Positions 1 through 8,398 of a stretch of 64,000 nucleotides of DNA are shown in pieces. The position numbers and the translations under genes were made by a program. How positions within the stretch are numbered: position 1 is the first letter of the stretch; the number at the start of each line of letters is the position of its first letter. Origin of the DNA: Virgibacillus_O xinjiangensis. Lineage in GTDB: Bacteria; Bacillota; Bacilli; Bacillales; Amphibacillaceae. The stretch spans positions 1 through 64,000 of the forward strand of contig NZ_JBHRSA010000031.1 in assembly GCF_042643145.1 (NCBI RefSeq), in the 5' to 3' direction. The notes under the pieces are model-generated. The model was not told the DNA's origin. It saw nothing but the letters and a program-made list of their open reading frames with translations, and ran no database searches.

Positions 1-65
1 GGTTACAATGACCTTCACCGCTCGGGACTCGAACCCTAAAGCGTGCGCACATGCCGGGCACACAA

Positions 66-99
66 AAGAAGCAATGATTGCACACAATCATTGCTTCTT
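66..99 (-). terminator. Terminator after minCD
   Basis: A perfect 15-bp stem (AAGAAGCAATGATTG against its complement) with a CACA loop. On the minus strand it is followed by TTTTGTG, a short U-tract. It lies 17 bases past the minD stop and closes the mre-min transcription unit. The 60 bases to its left hold no recognisable gene. Confidence 0.8.
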
Positions 100-115
100 G
101 GAAAATAATGACGTT

Positions 116-913
116 TCAACTGCCAATTCCAAAAAATTTCTTTACTCTCTCAAATACTCCTTTTTGCTCTTCCAGAGACTGTAGTGGTACAGTCTCTCCT
201 AAAATTCTTCTGGCGATATTCCGATAGGCTATGGAGGCTTTCGAGTCCGACTTCAATGCGATCGGTGTCCCATTATTCGAAGCCTTGATAACGGCATCAT
301 CATCGGTGACAATACCGATCAGATCAATCGACAGGACTTGTACAATTTCATCCACATCCAGCATATCTCCGCTCTTCATCATATGATTGCGGATTCGGTT
401 GATAACCAGACGGGGCGGTTCCATATCCTCTTTCTCCAGTAGGCCAATAATGCGGTCAGCATCCCTGACGCTCGATTTTTCGGGTGTGGTCACCACAATC
501 GCTTTATCGGCACCGGCCACGGCATTCTGATAACCTTGTTCGATCCCTGCAGGGCAGTCAATGATGATATAATCATATTCCTGTTTTAGTTCACCGATGA
601 TCTCCTTCATGCCGTCCGCCGTTAGCGCAGACTTGTCGCTTGTTTGCGCAGCCGGAAGCAAAGATAGGTAATCGAACCGCTTATCTTTGATCATTGCCTG
701 CTTCAATTTGCAACGGCCTTCGATGACGTCCACGATGTCATAGATGATCCGATTTTCAAGTCCCATAATCACATCCAGATTCCTCAGCCCGATATCTGTA
801 TCAATTAGACAAACTTTTTTTTCCAACATTGCTAAAGCCGTGCCTATATTAGCAGAAGTAGTAGTTTTACCTACCCCGCCTTTACCGGATGTAATAACGA
901 TTGCCTCACCCAT
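116..913 (-). CDS. minD: Septum site-determining ATPase MinD
   Basis: MinD is a membrane-associated ATPase that recruits and activates MinC so that the FtsZ ring does not form at the poles. The 265-residue protein opens with the deviant Walker A motif SGKGGVGKTT (residues 9-18, with the signature Lys at 11 and 16), and ends in a basic amphipathic helix (VFERVKKFF), the family's membrane-targeting sequence. The start is set at the ATG at 913, preceded by AAAGGAGA at good spacing. An in-frame ATG 18 bases upstream contains the ribosome binding site itself and is unlikely. It overlaps the end of minC by 8 bases, suggesting translational coupling. It is the last gene of the mre-min operon. Confidence 0.97.
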   Translation of the reverse strand: MGEAIVITSGKGGVGKTTTSANIGTALAMLEKKVCLIDTDIGLRNLDVIMGLENRIIYDIVDVIEGRCKLKQAMIKDKRFDYLSLLPAAQTSDKSALTADGMKEIIGELKQEYDYIIIDCPAGIEQGYQNAVAGADKAIVVTTPEKSSVRDADRIIGLLEKEDMEPPRLVINRIRNHMMKSGDMLDVDEIVQVLSIDLIGIVTDDDAVIKASNNGTPIALKSDSKASIAYRNIARRILGETVPLQSLEEQKGVFERVKKFFGIGS

Positions 914-1592
914 TTTGCATTCTCCTTTCAAACCTGCTCAATTCTCTTCTCCTCTTGGAAAGAACCTGGAGCCGGTCAATCACAATCTTGTCCTGCTTCT
1001 CATCAATCATCCCGCATTCCATATATACACCTTCCGCTTCATAATCGGGTGAGCGGCTGATATAATCAGCGATTCGCAGTTGACTGGGCTTCATATAAGA
1101 GGCTGCAACGAATGCTTGGCGGTTTTCATCTGCACCGGCATGTGCAATGCCGAATAAACTGCCCATCACATAGATATTCCCCGAGGAAACAACTTTGCCG
1201 CCAGGATTGACATCTCCTATAAGCAGGAGATCTCCTTTGACCTCCAAAACTTGTCCGGATCTCACAATACGGTGGAAGGCTTTGATTTCACTTTCTTCCT
1301 TCCAACGCCTGGCATCGTCCTGATGGATAACTTCAGACTCGATTGCTTGGATAACGAACCGGCTTTCCCTCTCGATGATTTTCGTGATTCTCTGTATCTG
1401 TTCTTTACTCAGGTAGCGCCTGCCTGTTTTAACGGATACGGAGACTATCGGCTCATCCTGACGGGGATGGCTGGAGGCTATTTTGGATTCCAATTCTTTT
1501 GCTGCATCCGCAAAAGCGCAATCATCATCAATAAAAAGAGAAAGGCCATCCCTTGTTCCTTTGATTGTTATTAATTGTTTCCTGTCTTGCAC
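906..1592 (-). CDS. minC: Septum site-determining protein MinC
   Basis: MinC is the FtsZ polymerisation inhibitor that works with MinD at the membrane. The 228-residue product has the expected N-terminal domain (opening QLITIKGTRDGLSL) and a C-terminal right-handed beta-helix-like MinC_C domain around residues 110-205, rich in glycine and valine (VLEVKGDLLLIGDVNPGG). The start is GTG at 1592 with GGGGTGA five bases upstream. It follows mreD by 33 bases and overlaps minD, as in Bacillus. The MinC_C face that dimerises and contacts MinD is intact as far as can be judged by eye. Confidence 0.95.
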   Translation of the reverse strand: MQDRKQLITIKGTRDGLSLFIDDDCAFADAAKELESKIASSHPRQDEPIVSVSVKTGRRYLSKEQIQRITKIIERESRFVIQAIESEVIHQDDARRWKEESEIKAFHRIVRSGQVLEVKGDLLLIGDVNPGGKVVSSGNIYVMGSLFGIAHAGADENRQAFVAASYMKPSQLRIADYISRSPDYEAEGVYMECGMIDEKQDKIVIDRLQVLSKRRRELSRFERRMQNG

Positions 1593-1625
1593 GTTAAGTC
1601 ACCCCATTAAGATTACCTGGACAGT

Positions 1626-2165
1626 CTAAAATCTATTTCTATCAAAAACTTGCATCTCACTCCATTTTTCCAATCGTTTGACAATGATCGGATAAAAGAT
1701 AATTAAAAAGAAGAGATTTGCAAGTACTGTTGGCAATAGCCGGTACATTAAGTAATTTTCCCAAATCATTGCTGCAGTCCCTACAATCATATAGATGACA
1801 TAAATGAATATATCTGCAGCAACAATCCCCAACATGCCCAACAGAAGTGCTGTTAAAATATTATCATGCAGTATTTTTTTCAATCCATGGGCCAGATAGA
1901 CCGCCGCCGCATAGGAAAACATATAGACACCCAGAATCCCCGTATAGACGATGTCAATCAGAAAGCCGAAAGCCAGCGCATATAATACGGAATAATATGT
2001 AGACTCCTTATCATAAAAAATCGCTAGCATTACTAGAAAAATGAGGACCCAGTGCGGGATGATCAGATAATCCCCGCTAACAATACCGGGAGGCAGCAAA
2101 TCCAGAGCCACTCCTTCCGAAATGGTCAACAGGAACAGGATGCCGGGTACATATAACCGCTTCAT
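1626..2165 (-). CDS. mreD: Rod shape-determining protein MreD
   Basis: MreD is an integral membrane component of the elongasome that positions lateral cell-wall synthesis. The 179-residue protein is almost entirely hydrophobic, with about five predicted membrane segments (for instance VLIFLVMLAIFY and LLLGMLGIVAADIFIY), matching the family length. Its ATG overlaps the mreC stop by four bases (ATGA), so it is probably translated by coupling. Sequence conservation in this family is low, so the call rests on topology plus its place between mreC and minC. Confidence 0.93.
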   Translation of the reverse strand: MKRLYVPGILFLLTISEGVALDLLPPGIVSGDYLIIPHWVLIFLVMLAIFYDKESTYYSVLYALAFGFLIDIVYTGILGVYMFSYAAAVYLAHGLKKILHDNILTALLLGMLGIVAADIFIYVIYMIVGTAAMIWENYLMYRLLPTVLANLFFLIIFYPIIVKRLEKWSEMQVFDRNRF

Positions 2166-3034
2166 TCTTCTTCCTCCCCGCCTTCTTCACTTTCAGAAAG
2201 TTTGCGGTCCACGACGATGACTTGATCTACATCGTACATATTGGCTGCTGGTTCAACAAGCGCTGTGCGGGTCAGGCCATATTGATCGGGAACTACATCC
2301 TTCACTGTCCCTATCTGAAGCCCAGCCGGAAATACACCGCCCATACCTGAAGAGACAACGAGCTCCCCTTCCTGCAGGTCTTCATCAGATTCTTCTATGA
2401 TCCGGAACAGCAGAGAATCAGACTCAGGATCGAATCCTTCAATCATCCCGAATATATCCTGGCCCTCTTCACGGGAAATGGTGGCAGAGATTCTATTAAG
2501 CTGGTCAAACCCGGTAAGCAGTTGTACAGTTGATGTAAATTGAGAAGCTGTCTGTATTTTGCCTACCATCCCTTCAGAAGTGATCACGGCCATATTGGGG
2601 CGGATACCATCCTGTTCCCCCTTATTGATGGTGACCTGCTCCATCCACCTCTCAGGTGAACGGGATACAACAGAGGCCTGTACCGGATTGTACTCTCTTA
2701 TGGAGTCCGTGATGCCCAATGTGTCTCTGAGTTCCTCATTCTCTTCTCTTAATTCCTGTACTTCATAGATAAGCCCACCGTACTCGGCCAGTTTCTCCTT
2801 CAACAGCCGGTTTTCCTCAAAGGTATTCTGGATTTCGTCTATATTGGTGAAAATATCTGTAATAAACTGGACCGGGGCATGTACTGTACGCTGAGCCCAG
2901 CCGACCGTATCATTAATGAACTGCTCTGCAGTTGTGATGTTATCCCTGTTACTCAGTGAAAAACCTATTAAAGCAACTAATATAATAAAACCTATCAATA
3001 GTATAAATAATTTTCTTTTACGTAAAAATGACAT
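2162..3034 (-). CDS. mreC: Rod shape-determining protein MreC
   Basis: MreC is a bitopic protein that links cytoplasmic MreB to the extracellular wall-synthesis enzymes. The 290-residue product has a short basic N-terminus (SFLRKRKLF), one membrane helix at about residues 9-28, a coiled coil at about 68-108 (NRLLKEKLAEYGG and ELREENEELRDTLG), then the beta-barrel domain with the family's VVSRSPERW and VITSEGMVGKI-like motifs. The C-terminus is a run of acidic residues (SEEGGEEEE). It sits 12 bases downstream of mreB and overlaps mreD. Confidence 0.96.
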   Translation of the reverse strand: MSFLRKRKLFILLIGFIILVALIGFSLSNRDNITTAEQFINDTVGWAQRTVHAPVQFITDIFTNIDEIQNTFEENRLLKEKLAEYGGLIYEVQELREENEELRDTLGITDSIREYNPVQASVVSRSPERWMEQVTINKGEQDGIRPNMAVITSEGMVGKIQTASQFTSTVQLLTGFDQLNRISATISREEGQDIFGMIEGFDPESDSLLFRIIEESDEDLQEGELVVSSGMGGVFPAGLQIGTVKDVVPDQYGLTRTALVEPAANMYDVDQVIVVDRKLSESEEGGEEEE

Positions 3035-3046
3035 ACCTACACCTAC

Positions 3047-4084
3047 TTAATCAATGGAAGAACGTGACGATACATTTGGGTGGGCTCGGAAATGCTGGAT
3101 ATACTCCAAGGATTTTCCGGTTCCAAGAGCCACACTGTCCAATGGATTTTCTGTCACGAACACAGGCATTTTTGTCTCATCGCTGATGATTTGATCCAAG
3201 CCTTTTAACAAGGCGCCTCCACCGGATAGGACGATGCCACGATCCATTATGTCCGCAGCTAGTTCCGGGGGAGTATGCTCCAGGGTGTTTTTCACCGCTT
3301 CCACAATCGCTTCGACTGTATCATGGATGGATTCCAGAATTTCTTCTCCTGTAATACTGATGGTTTTCGGCAGTCCTGTCAACAAATCCCTGCCCCGTAT
3401 ATCCATCTCGACAGGCTCCTTCAATATGGCGGCTCCGATGTCCATCTTAATAGATTCAGCTGTTCTCTCCCCAATCATAAGGCTGTATTTCTTACGAATA
3501 TACTGGATGATCGCCTCGTCCATTCCATCTCCTGCAGTCCGTATGGATTGGCTGGTGACAATCCCACCCAGGGAAACCACTGCTACTTCTGCAGTGCCGC
3601 CGCCAATATCAACAATCATACTGCCAGTCGGTTCCCAGACGGGAAGGCCCGCACCGATCGCTGCTGCAAATGGTTCAGCAATCGGGAATGCCTCTTTAGC
3701 ACCCGCCTGCTTTGTAGCATCTATTACAGCCCGCTCTTCTACCATGGTGATTCCTGATGGGACACAAATCATGACATTCGGCTTTCTGGCAAAGAACGAG
3801 CGGTTCTGCATTGCTTTTTTAATATAATACTTCATCATTGCTGCGGTGGTGTCATAATCTGCTATCACCCCATCCTTCATCGGCCGGATGACAGAGATAT
3901 TACCTGGTGTCCTCCCGATCATATTGCGGGCCGATTCCCCGACAGCCTCTATTTCCCCTGTGTGTCTATTCCGTGCAACCACGGATGGCTCTCGCACAAC
4001 AACACCCTTGCCTTTAACAAAAACGAGCGTATTGGCAGTACCTAAATCAATCCCCAAGTCCTGTGACAAGTTGAATATTCCCAA
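3047..4084 (-). CDS. mreB: Actin-like rod shape protein MreB
   Basis: MreB is the bacterial actin that orients cell-wall elongation in rods. The protein carries the actin-fold phosphate loops (DLGIDLGTANTLV near the N-terminus and MIVDIGGGTAEVAV near residue 160) and the adenosine motif GIVLSGGGALLKGL near 285. I place the start at the TTG at 4084, giving 345 residues beginning MGIFNLSQDLGIDLG, because a strong GGAGAGGAAGG lies five bases upstream. A longer reading from the TTG at 4102 would swallow that ribosome binding site. It is the first gene of mreBCD-minCD, with a promoter at 4162-4189. Confidence 0.96.
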   Translation of the reverse strand: MGIFNLSQDLGIDLGTANTLVFVKGKGVVVREPSVVARNRHTGEIEAVGESARNMIGRTPGNISVIRPMKDGVIADYDTTAAMMKYYIKKAMQNRSFFARKPNVMICVPSGITMVEERAVIDATKQAGAKEAFPIAEPFAAAIGAGLPVWEPTGSMIVDIGGGTAEVAVVSLGGIVTSQSIRTAGDGMDEAIIQYIRKKYSLMIGERTAESIKMDIGAAILKEPVEMDIRGRDLLTGLPKTISITGEEILESIHDTVEAIVEAVKNTLEHTPPELAADIMDRGIVLSGGGALLKGLDQIISDETKMPVFVTENPLDSVALGTGKSLEYIQHFRAHPNVSSRSSID

Positions 4085-4161
4085 ATAAACCTTCCTCTCC
4101 AAGCATCAACATTCATGATCCCGGTATATCGATCAATGAACCATTCCTATTTTCACATCTT

Positions 4162-4189
4162 ATTATAGATAAGTAAAATGGCACGTCCA
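4162..4189 (-). promoter_or_regulatory. Probable sigma-A promoter of mreB operon
   Basis: On the minus strand there is a consensus -10 TATAAT (4162-4167) and a -35-like TGGACG (4184-4189), 16 bases apart. It lies about 80 bases upstream of the mreB TTG and downstream of radC. This is pattern inference only. Confidence 0.5.
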
Positions 4190-4205
4190 CCAGCACGCGC
4201 AATAA

Positions 4206-4238
4206 GCGCCACTTTCCATAAAAAATGAAAAATGGCGC
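4206..4238. other. Hairpin between radC and mreB
   Basis: An inverted repeat GCGCCACTTTCCAT / ATGAAAAATGGCGC with 12 of 14 bases paired and a five-base A loop. It lacks a proper U-tract on either strand. It is placed just upstream of the mreB promoter, so it may be a weak radC terminator or an mreB upstream element. Confidence 0.45.
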
Positions 4239-4288
4239 CGACCTTCTCTTTATACAATTATACGAAAAAACCTATAAAATAGATAGTA

Positions 4289-4978
4289 TTATAAATACCC
4301 TTTTTCTTTCAACGAGACAAATTTCCTGTCACCAATCACCAGATGGTCCAATAGCTCTATCCCAATCATTTTTCCCGATTCTGCCAGGCGTCTGGTAACA
4401 TGGATGTCTTCCTGAGAGGGCGAGGGGTCTCCAGAAGGGTGGTTATGGGCGACAATCAGGGAAGCAGCAGAACGTTTCACCGCCTCCCGGAACACTTCCC
4501 TGGGGTGTACAATAGATGCATTCAGGCTGCCGATGAAAATGGTCTGACGATGGATGATTTGGTTTTTAGTATTCAAAAATAACACCACAAAATGCTCCTG
4601 GTTGAGGCTCCGCATTTCTTCCATAACATAGTCTGCACCATCTTCCGGTGAACGGATTACATAACGTTCGTTCGGTTTATATTGGTTCATCCGCTTGCCG
4701 AATTCAATAGCAGCAAGCATCTGAACCCCTTTCGCCAAACCGATCCCCCGAATGGCAACCAGTTCTTCAATAGCGGCGTCATTCAAAAGTTTCAGCCCTT
4801 CAAAATGCATGAGCACCCGTTGGGCCAATGCCATGACAGATTCTTCCTTAGTCCCGCTGCCAAGTATGACTGCAAGCAGTTCCTGATTAGACAGATGGGA
4901 TGCCCCCAGTTTTAACAGTCGTTCTCTCGGTCGGTCTTCCTTTGGGACGTCTTTAAGCATAATTGATGTCGTCTTCAT
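4289..4978 (-). CDS. radC: RadC-family JAB domain protein
   Basis: RadC proteins carry an N-terminal helix-hairpin-helix region (LVAIRGIGLAKGVQ, about residues 70-85) and a C-terminal JAB/MPN-like metal-binding domain. The metal motif HNHPSGDPSPSQED is intact near residues 175-190. The historical link to DNA repair is not well supported and the biochemical role is unresolved. The 229-residue length matches the family. The ATG at 4978 has AAAGGAGG seven bases upstream. It sits upstream of mreB as in B. subtilis, but the maf gene that normally precedes it is absent. Confidence 0.95.
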   Translation of the reverse strand: MKTTSIMLKDVPKEDRPRERLLKLGASHLSNQELLAVILGSGTKEESVMALAQRVLMHFEGLKLLNDAAIEELVAIRGIGLAKGVQMLAAIEFGKRMNQYKPNERYVIRSPEDGADYVMEEMRSLNQEHFVVLFLNTKNQIIHRQTIFIGSLNASIVHPREVFREAVKRSAASLIVAHNHPSGDPSPSQEDIHVTRRLAESGKMIGIELLDHLVIGDRKFVSLKEKGYL

Positions 4979-5085
4979 GATTCAACCTCCTTTCCAAGAT
5001 AAAATCATCTTATTGGAAAGGAACGGAACTGACAAACTGCCAAAAAAGGAAATTCACTTGATCTGCCTTCCCGAAACTAGGAAAA

Positions 5086-5110
5086 CCGTCCTGCAAAAAT
5101 AGCAGAACGG
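5086..5110 (-). terminator. Terminator after spoIIB
   Basis: Stem CCGTTCTGC / GCAGGACGG (minus strand, one mismatch) with a seven-base loop, followed by TTTTCC. It lies about 45 bases past the spoIIB stop and upstream of radC. Confidence 0.7.
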
Positions 5111-5153
5111 CTGTCCATGTTATCCTAGAAAATTAAAAATGCATATTTTGTGA

Positions 5154-6029
5154 TTATTGGCTGACAGTTTGTTCATACTGCAGCCACATATGCAGGAGAC
5201 TCTCCTGGGTTCCCTTGCCCCCCTGTTCTATTCCGTCCTTCTGACTGGCTATTTCTTCTTTCATAGGGAGTAGTTCTTCCGATTCACTCGGGAATGTTTC
5301 CAACAACTCTTCCCATCCTTGTATATCAACTGCAGAGGTATTTGTCAGGCCTTCCAGGCTGCTATTCCACTGTTCTACAAATTTCCTGACCCACGCAGCT
5401 TCACCATTTGTAAGCTCCACTTCTGGCTCTGTTGTCTGCCATTCTTTCACAAAAGACTCCAATTGATAATCCGCCATATCACTTGAAAGTTGGGAGGCCG
5501 TATCTTCATCCGCAGCAATCCCAGCAAATAGAAAGTATTGCCCATCCTTCTGCCAAATCACTTGCGGCATTCCTGCACTAGAGAATTTCTCCGCCCACTC
5601 TTCCGCATTCACCCTGTTGCCGAACACACCACCTTGGACAACAAAAGCCTGGAGCCCTTGGAGAGGGGTGGGAGCATGGCCCTTTTGTTCCTCTTCATTT
5701 TCAGTAACCCCTGCTCCGACAAAAGCCGTCCCATCATCAGTTCCATCAGCATCTATACCGGCAATCATGCGCAACATGACAAACCCTAACACCGAGCCGA
5801 TAAGGACAGCGGAAATACCTGCCATGAGAACAGGTTTGAACAAATTATATCCAGAAACTTTCCTCCCAGCCGTCTTTTTCTTTTTTTTTTGAGGTGCTGT
5901 CGGGGTCAGAACCGGTTCCTCGTCTTGATCCTCTATCACAGCCGCCTGCTGCTCTTTGGCAGGATCGCTGAGTTTGAAACTGATTCTATTGCCTTCTTTT
6001 TTCATCTCTACTTTTCTTTCTCTATCCAT
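5154..6029 (-). CDS. spoIIB: SpoIIB-like SPOR-domain protein
   Basis: The position between folC and radC and the domain plan indicate SpoIIB, a septal peptidoglycan-binding protein that helps recruit the engulfment machinery during sporulation. The 291-residue protein has a charged cytoplasmic head ending in KKKKKTAGRK (about 48-57), one membrane helix at about 68-90 (LMAGISAVLIGSVLGFVML), and an extracellular SPOR-type domain at about 125-195 (FVVQGGVFGNRVNAEEWAEKF). ATG at 6029 has GGGAGGG seven bases upstream. Sequence identity in this family is low, so the name leans on context. No comC lies between it and folC. Confidence 0.8.
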   Translation of the reverse strand: MDRERKVEMKKEGNRISFKLSDPAKEQQAAVIEDQDEEPVLTPTAPQKKKKKTAGRKVSGYNLFKPVLMAGISAVLIGSVLGFVMLRMIAGIDADGTDDGTAFVGAGVTENEEEQKGHAPTPLQGLQAFVVQGGVFGNRVNAEEWAEKFSSAGMPQVIWQKDGQYFLFAGIAADEDTASQLSSDMADYQLESFVKEWQTTEPEVELTNGEAAWVRKFVEQWNSSLEGLTNTSAVDIQGWEELLETFPSESEELLPMKEEIASQKDGIEQGGKGTQESLLHMWLQYEQTVSQ

Positions 6030-6152
6030 ATTTTGCCCTCCCGCCGGTGGTTAATATATCACCAACTCTAGCATATGAAAGATGAAAAGTAAGACGAACC
6101 TTGTCAAACTTTTAAAAAAGCATTCAGCAAAATACGTCGTGGTCGGCTTCCA

Positions 6153-7427
6153 TTATTCCATAAGAATCTGTCGGACTTCTGCGATAAAATGAAGAGAGCC
6201 GGCAATGAAATAACAGGTATCTCTATCAGCCACCATCTCTCCCATCATACTTTGCCATTGGTCCACCACGGAAACACGGAGTCCTGCAACCATCCCCTCC
6301 AGTTCGGAGGCCGTGGCAGCCCTTGGATGGTCAAAGGAAGTTACCGTTATGGAATCAAAATATTGCGCAGCCCTGTGCAGCATCCCCTTAACATCTTTGT
6401 CCTTGAATGCAGCAAAAACAAGATGCTTGTCCCGCTCCTTGTAATGATTATGGACAGTTTCAAGAAACTGTGTCATTCCTGCCGGGTTATGTGCCCCGTC
6501 CACAATGATTGTCGGATCTCTCCTCACCATTTCGAAACGGCATGGAAGCTTCGCCTGCTCTATTGCCCGGATCGTATGTTTTTCATTGAGCGGAAAACCT
6601 TTTCTTTTGATGACAGACAACGCCATCCAGGCGAGGGAAGCATTCGCCATTTGATGCTTGCCCTTCATAATCAATTCCAGATCTACCGGCTTTTTTTCGA
6701 TCCCTGTCAAATTTTGTAACTGCATTTTCCCTTCCCCTGTTTGGATGATGTTGAAATCCTGACCCAGCATGAAAATTTCCGACTCGTTTATTTTCGCTTC
6801 ACCACGAATTACATCAGCCGCTTTCTCTGGCATCCAACCGATGATCGCAGGTGTTTTCGGCTTAATGACTCCTGCTTTATGATACGCTATTTTCTCTTCC
6901 GTATCGCCTAAAAATTTTATATGGTCCTTGGCAACGTTTGTTATAATAGAGACCAGCGGATGAAAGCAATTGGTTGTATCTTCTCTTCCTCCCATCCCCG
7001 CTTCAATTACAGCTATGTCTGTAGTCGAAGAAAAATGAAGAAAGGCTATGGCAGTGATGATTTCGAATTCCGTGGGGGCATCTCCTTGCTCATCCATCTC
7101 ATTGACTATGGGCAGTACCCGATTACATAACCGGATGAACTTTTTTTGGGACACAGGCTTCCCATCCACCAAAATATGTCCAGTAATCCCCGAGTGGCTT
7201 GGAGAGGTGAATACACCCGTACGATATCCATTGGATAGGAATGCCTGTTCCAGAAAATGAGCAGTTGAGCCTTTACCGTTCGTTCCAGCAACATGGATCC
7301 CTTTTATATTTTCCTGCGGGCTGCCAAGGCGTTTCAAAAGTGACTGGATACGACCCAGCCCCGGCTTAATACCGACTTTTTTTCGATGTTCAAAAAAGGC
7401 TGACGCCTCTTCAAAGGATTCATACAT
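6153..7427 (-). CDS. folC: Folylpolyglutamate/dihydrofolate synthase
   Basis: FolC adds glutamate to dihydropteroate and to reduced folates, an ATP-dependent Mur-ligase-type reaction in the cytoplasm. The protein shows the P-loop GTNGKGST (about residue 48), the DIAVIEAGMGGREDTTN motif and the C-terminal substrate motif VDGAHNPAG. I choose ATG 7427 (424 residues, MYESFEEASAFFEHRKKVG) because AGAAAGTGGTG precedes it at proper spacing. Two GTG codons upstream (7439, 7436) are weaker alternatives. The gene diverges from the RimK-like pair, with fewer than 60 bases between the two start sites. Confidence 0.95.
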   Translation of the reverse strand: MYESFEEASAFFEHRKKVGIKPGLGRIQSLLKRLGSPQENIKGIHVAGTNGKGSTAHFLEQAFLSNGYRTGVFTSPSHSGITGHILVDGKPVSQKKFIRLCNRVLPIVNEMDEQGDAPTEFEIITAIAFLHFSSTTDIAVIEAGMGGREDTTNCFHPLVSIITNVAKDHIKFLGDTEEKIAYHKAGVIKPKTPAIIGWMPEKAADVIRGEAKINESEIFMLGQDFNIIQTGEGKMQLQNLTGIEKKPVDLELIMKGKHQMANASLAWMALSVIKRKGFPLNEKHTIRAIEQAKLPCRFEMVRRDPTIIVDGAHNPAGMTQFLETVHNHYKERDKHLVFAAFKDKDVKGMLHRAAQYFDSITVTSFDHPRAATASELEGMVAGLRVSVVDQWQSMMGEMVADRDTCYFIAGSLHFIAEVRQILME

Positions 7428-7486
7428 TGGATACACCACTTTCTACTTTTCAATCCCTAATAGTATAGCAGAAAGGATATATACAA

Positions 7487-8398
7487 TTGAATTTACATGG
7501 ATGGATCATTTATAACGGAAACCTTCCTGGAGATAAATTCCTGGATTTTGCACAATGGATCCACGAAGCGGCATCCAGGAAGAACAGCAAAACAGTGATA
7601 TATCAAAACAATGAACTTCTAAGTCTATTGGACGCCAGCAAATTGGATATCCTCGGACACTCTACTGCCCCTCTTCCAGATTATGCCGTGTTCGCTGACA
7701 AAGATATTTATTTGGCGAGACAGTTGGAACTGTTGGGCATCCGGGTATTCAATAGTTCAGCAGCGATAGAACGGAGCGATGATAAAATTGCTTCTTATCA
7801 ACAGCTGGCCAGTCAACATATACCTATGCCAAAGACCATTGTTTCTCCAAAAATTTTTTCAACTGGTACGATTGGGGAAGAAATAACCCGACATGCGGTT
7901 GAGGAACTTGGATTCCCACTGATCATCAAGGAGGCATATGGCTCCTTCGGTGAACAAGTTTATCTTATTACCAATGAAACGGAACTCTATCAGAAAGCAA
8001 ATGAACTTGCGGGAACAGCTTTCATGTTTCAGGAATTCATTTCTTCCAGCTATGGAAGAGATCTGAGACTGCATGTGGTAGGAAACAGGGTTGCTGCTGC
8101 AATGAAACGGCAATCAAAAAATGACTTCCGCGCCAATATTACTGCTGGTGGAACAATGGAACCCTATCAGCCGACAGACTATGAAGTAGAACTGGCCGTG
8201 TCCGCTGCAGCTTGTATTGGCGCAGATATCGCAGGAGTGGACTTGCTGTTTGGCCCAGATGGAAGCCCACTTGTATGTGAAATCAATTCCAACGCACATA
8301 TAAGAAATTTGTATGAGTGTACAGGTATTAATGTTGCCGAAAATATAATCGACTACATTTTAGAAAAATTGAGTCAGCAAGAAGGTGGCACCCGGTGA
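7487..8398 (+). CDS. RimK-type ATP-grasp ligase (first of pair)
   Basis: A 303-residue ATP-grasp protein of the RimK/LysX type, whose known members join an amino acid to a carboxylate through an acyl-phosphate. The ATP-grasp part spans about residues 95-295: LIIKEAYGSFGEQV (ATP-lid region), QEFISSSYGRDLRLHVVG, the RimK-like NDFRANITAGG, and the metal motif LVCEINSN with the usual E-x-N. The substrate is not evident from sequence. It starts with TTG behind AGAAAGGA. It is read opposite to nearly all neighbours and overlaps the next ligase by four bases, so the two form an operon. A two-step or two-substrate modification is possible but unproven. Confidence 0.8.
   Translation: MNLHGWIIYNGNLPGDKFLDFAQWIHEAASRKNSKTVIYQNNELLSLLDASKLDILGHSTAPLPDYAVFADKDIYLARQLELLGIRVFNSSAAIERSDDKIASYQQLASQHIPMPKTIVSPKIFSTGTIGEEITRHAVEELGFPLIIKEAYGSFGEQVYLITNETELYQKANELAGTAFMFQEFISSSYGRDLRLHVVGNRVAAAMKRQSKNDFRANITAGGTMEPYQPTDYEVELAVSAAACIGADIAGVDLLFGPDGSPLVCEINSNAHIRNLYECTGINVAENIIDYILEKLSQQEGGTR

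Noticed and set aside
1..60. T-arm-like GGGTTCGAGTCCC on the minus strand, suggesting a tRNA at the window edge
   Set aside because: The five-base stem has a mismatch, and no acceptor, anticodon or D-arm can be built around it. It is more likely chance or part of an unknown repeat.
1..60. C-terminal end of spoIVFA, which follows minD in B. subtilis
   Set aside because: It lies after the minD terminator and no reading frame there gives a recognisable protein segment.
3234..3827. Open frames of 160-200 codons antisense to mreB
   Set aside because: Composition mirrors the codon use of mreB, with no ribosome binding site and no family features; shadow of a real gene.
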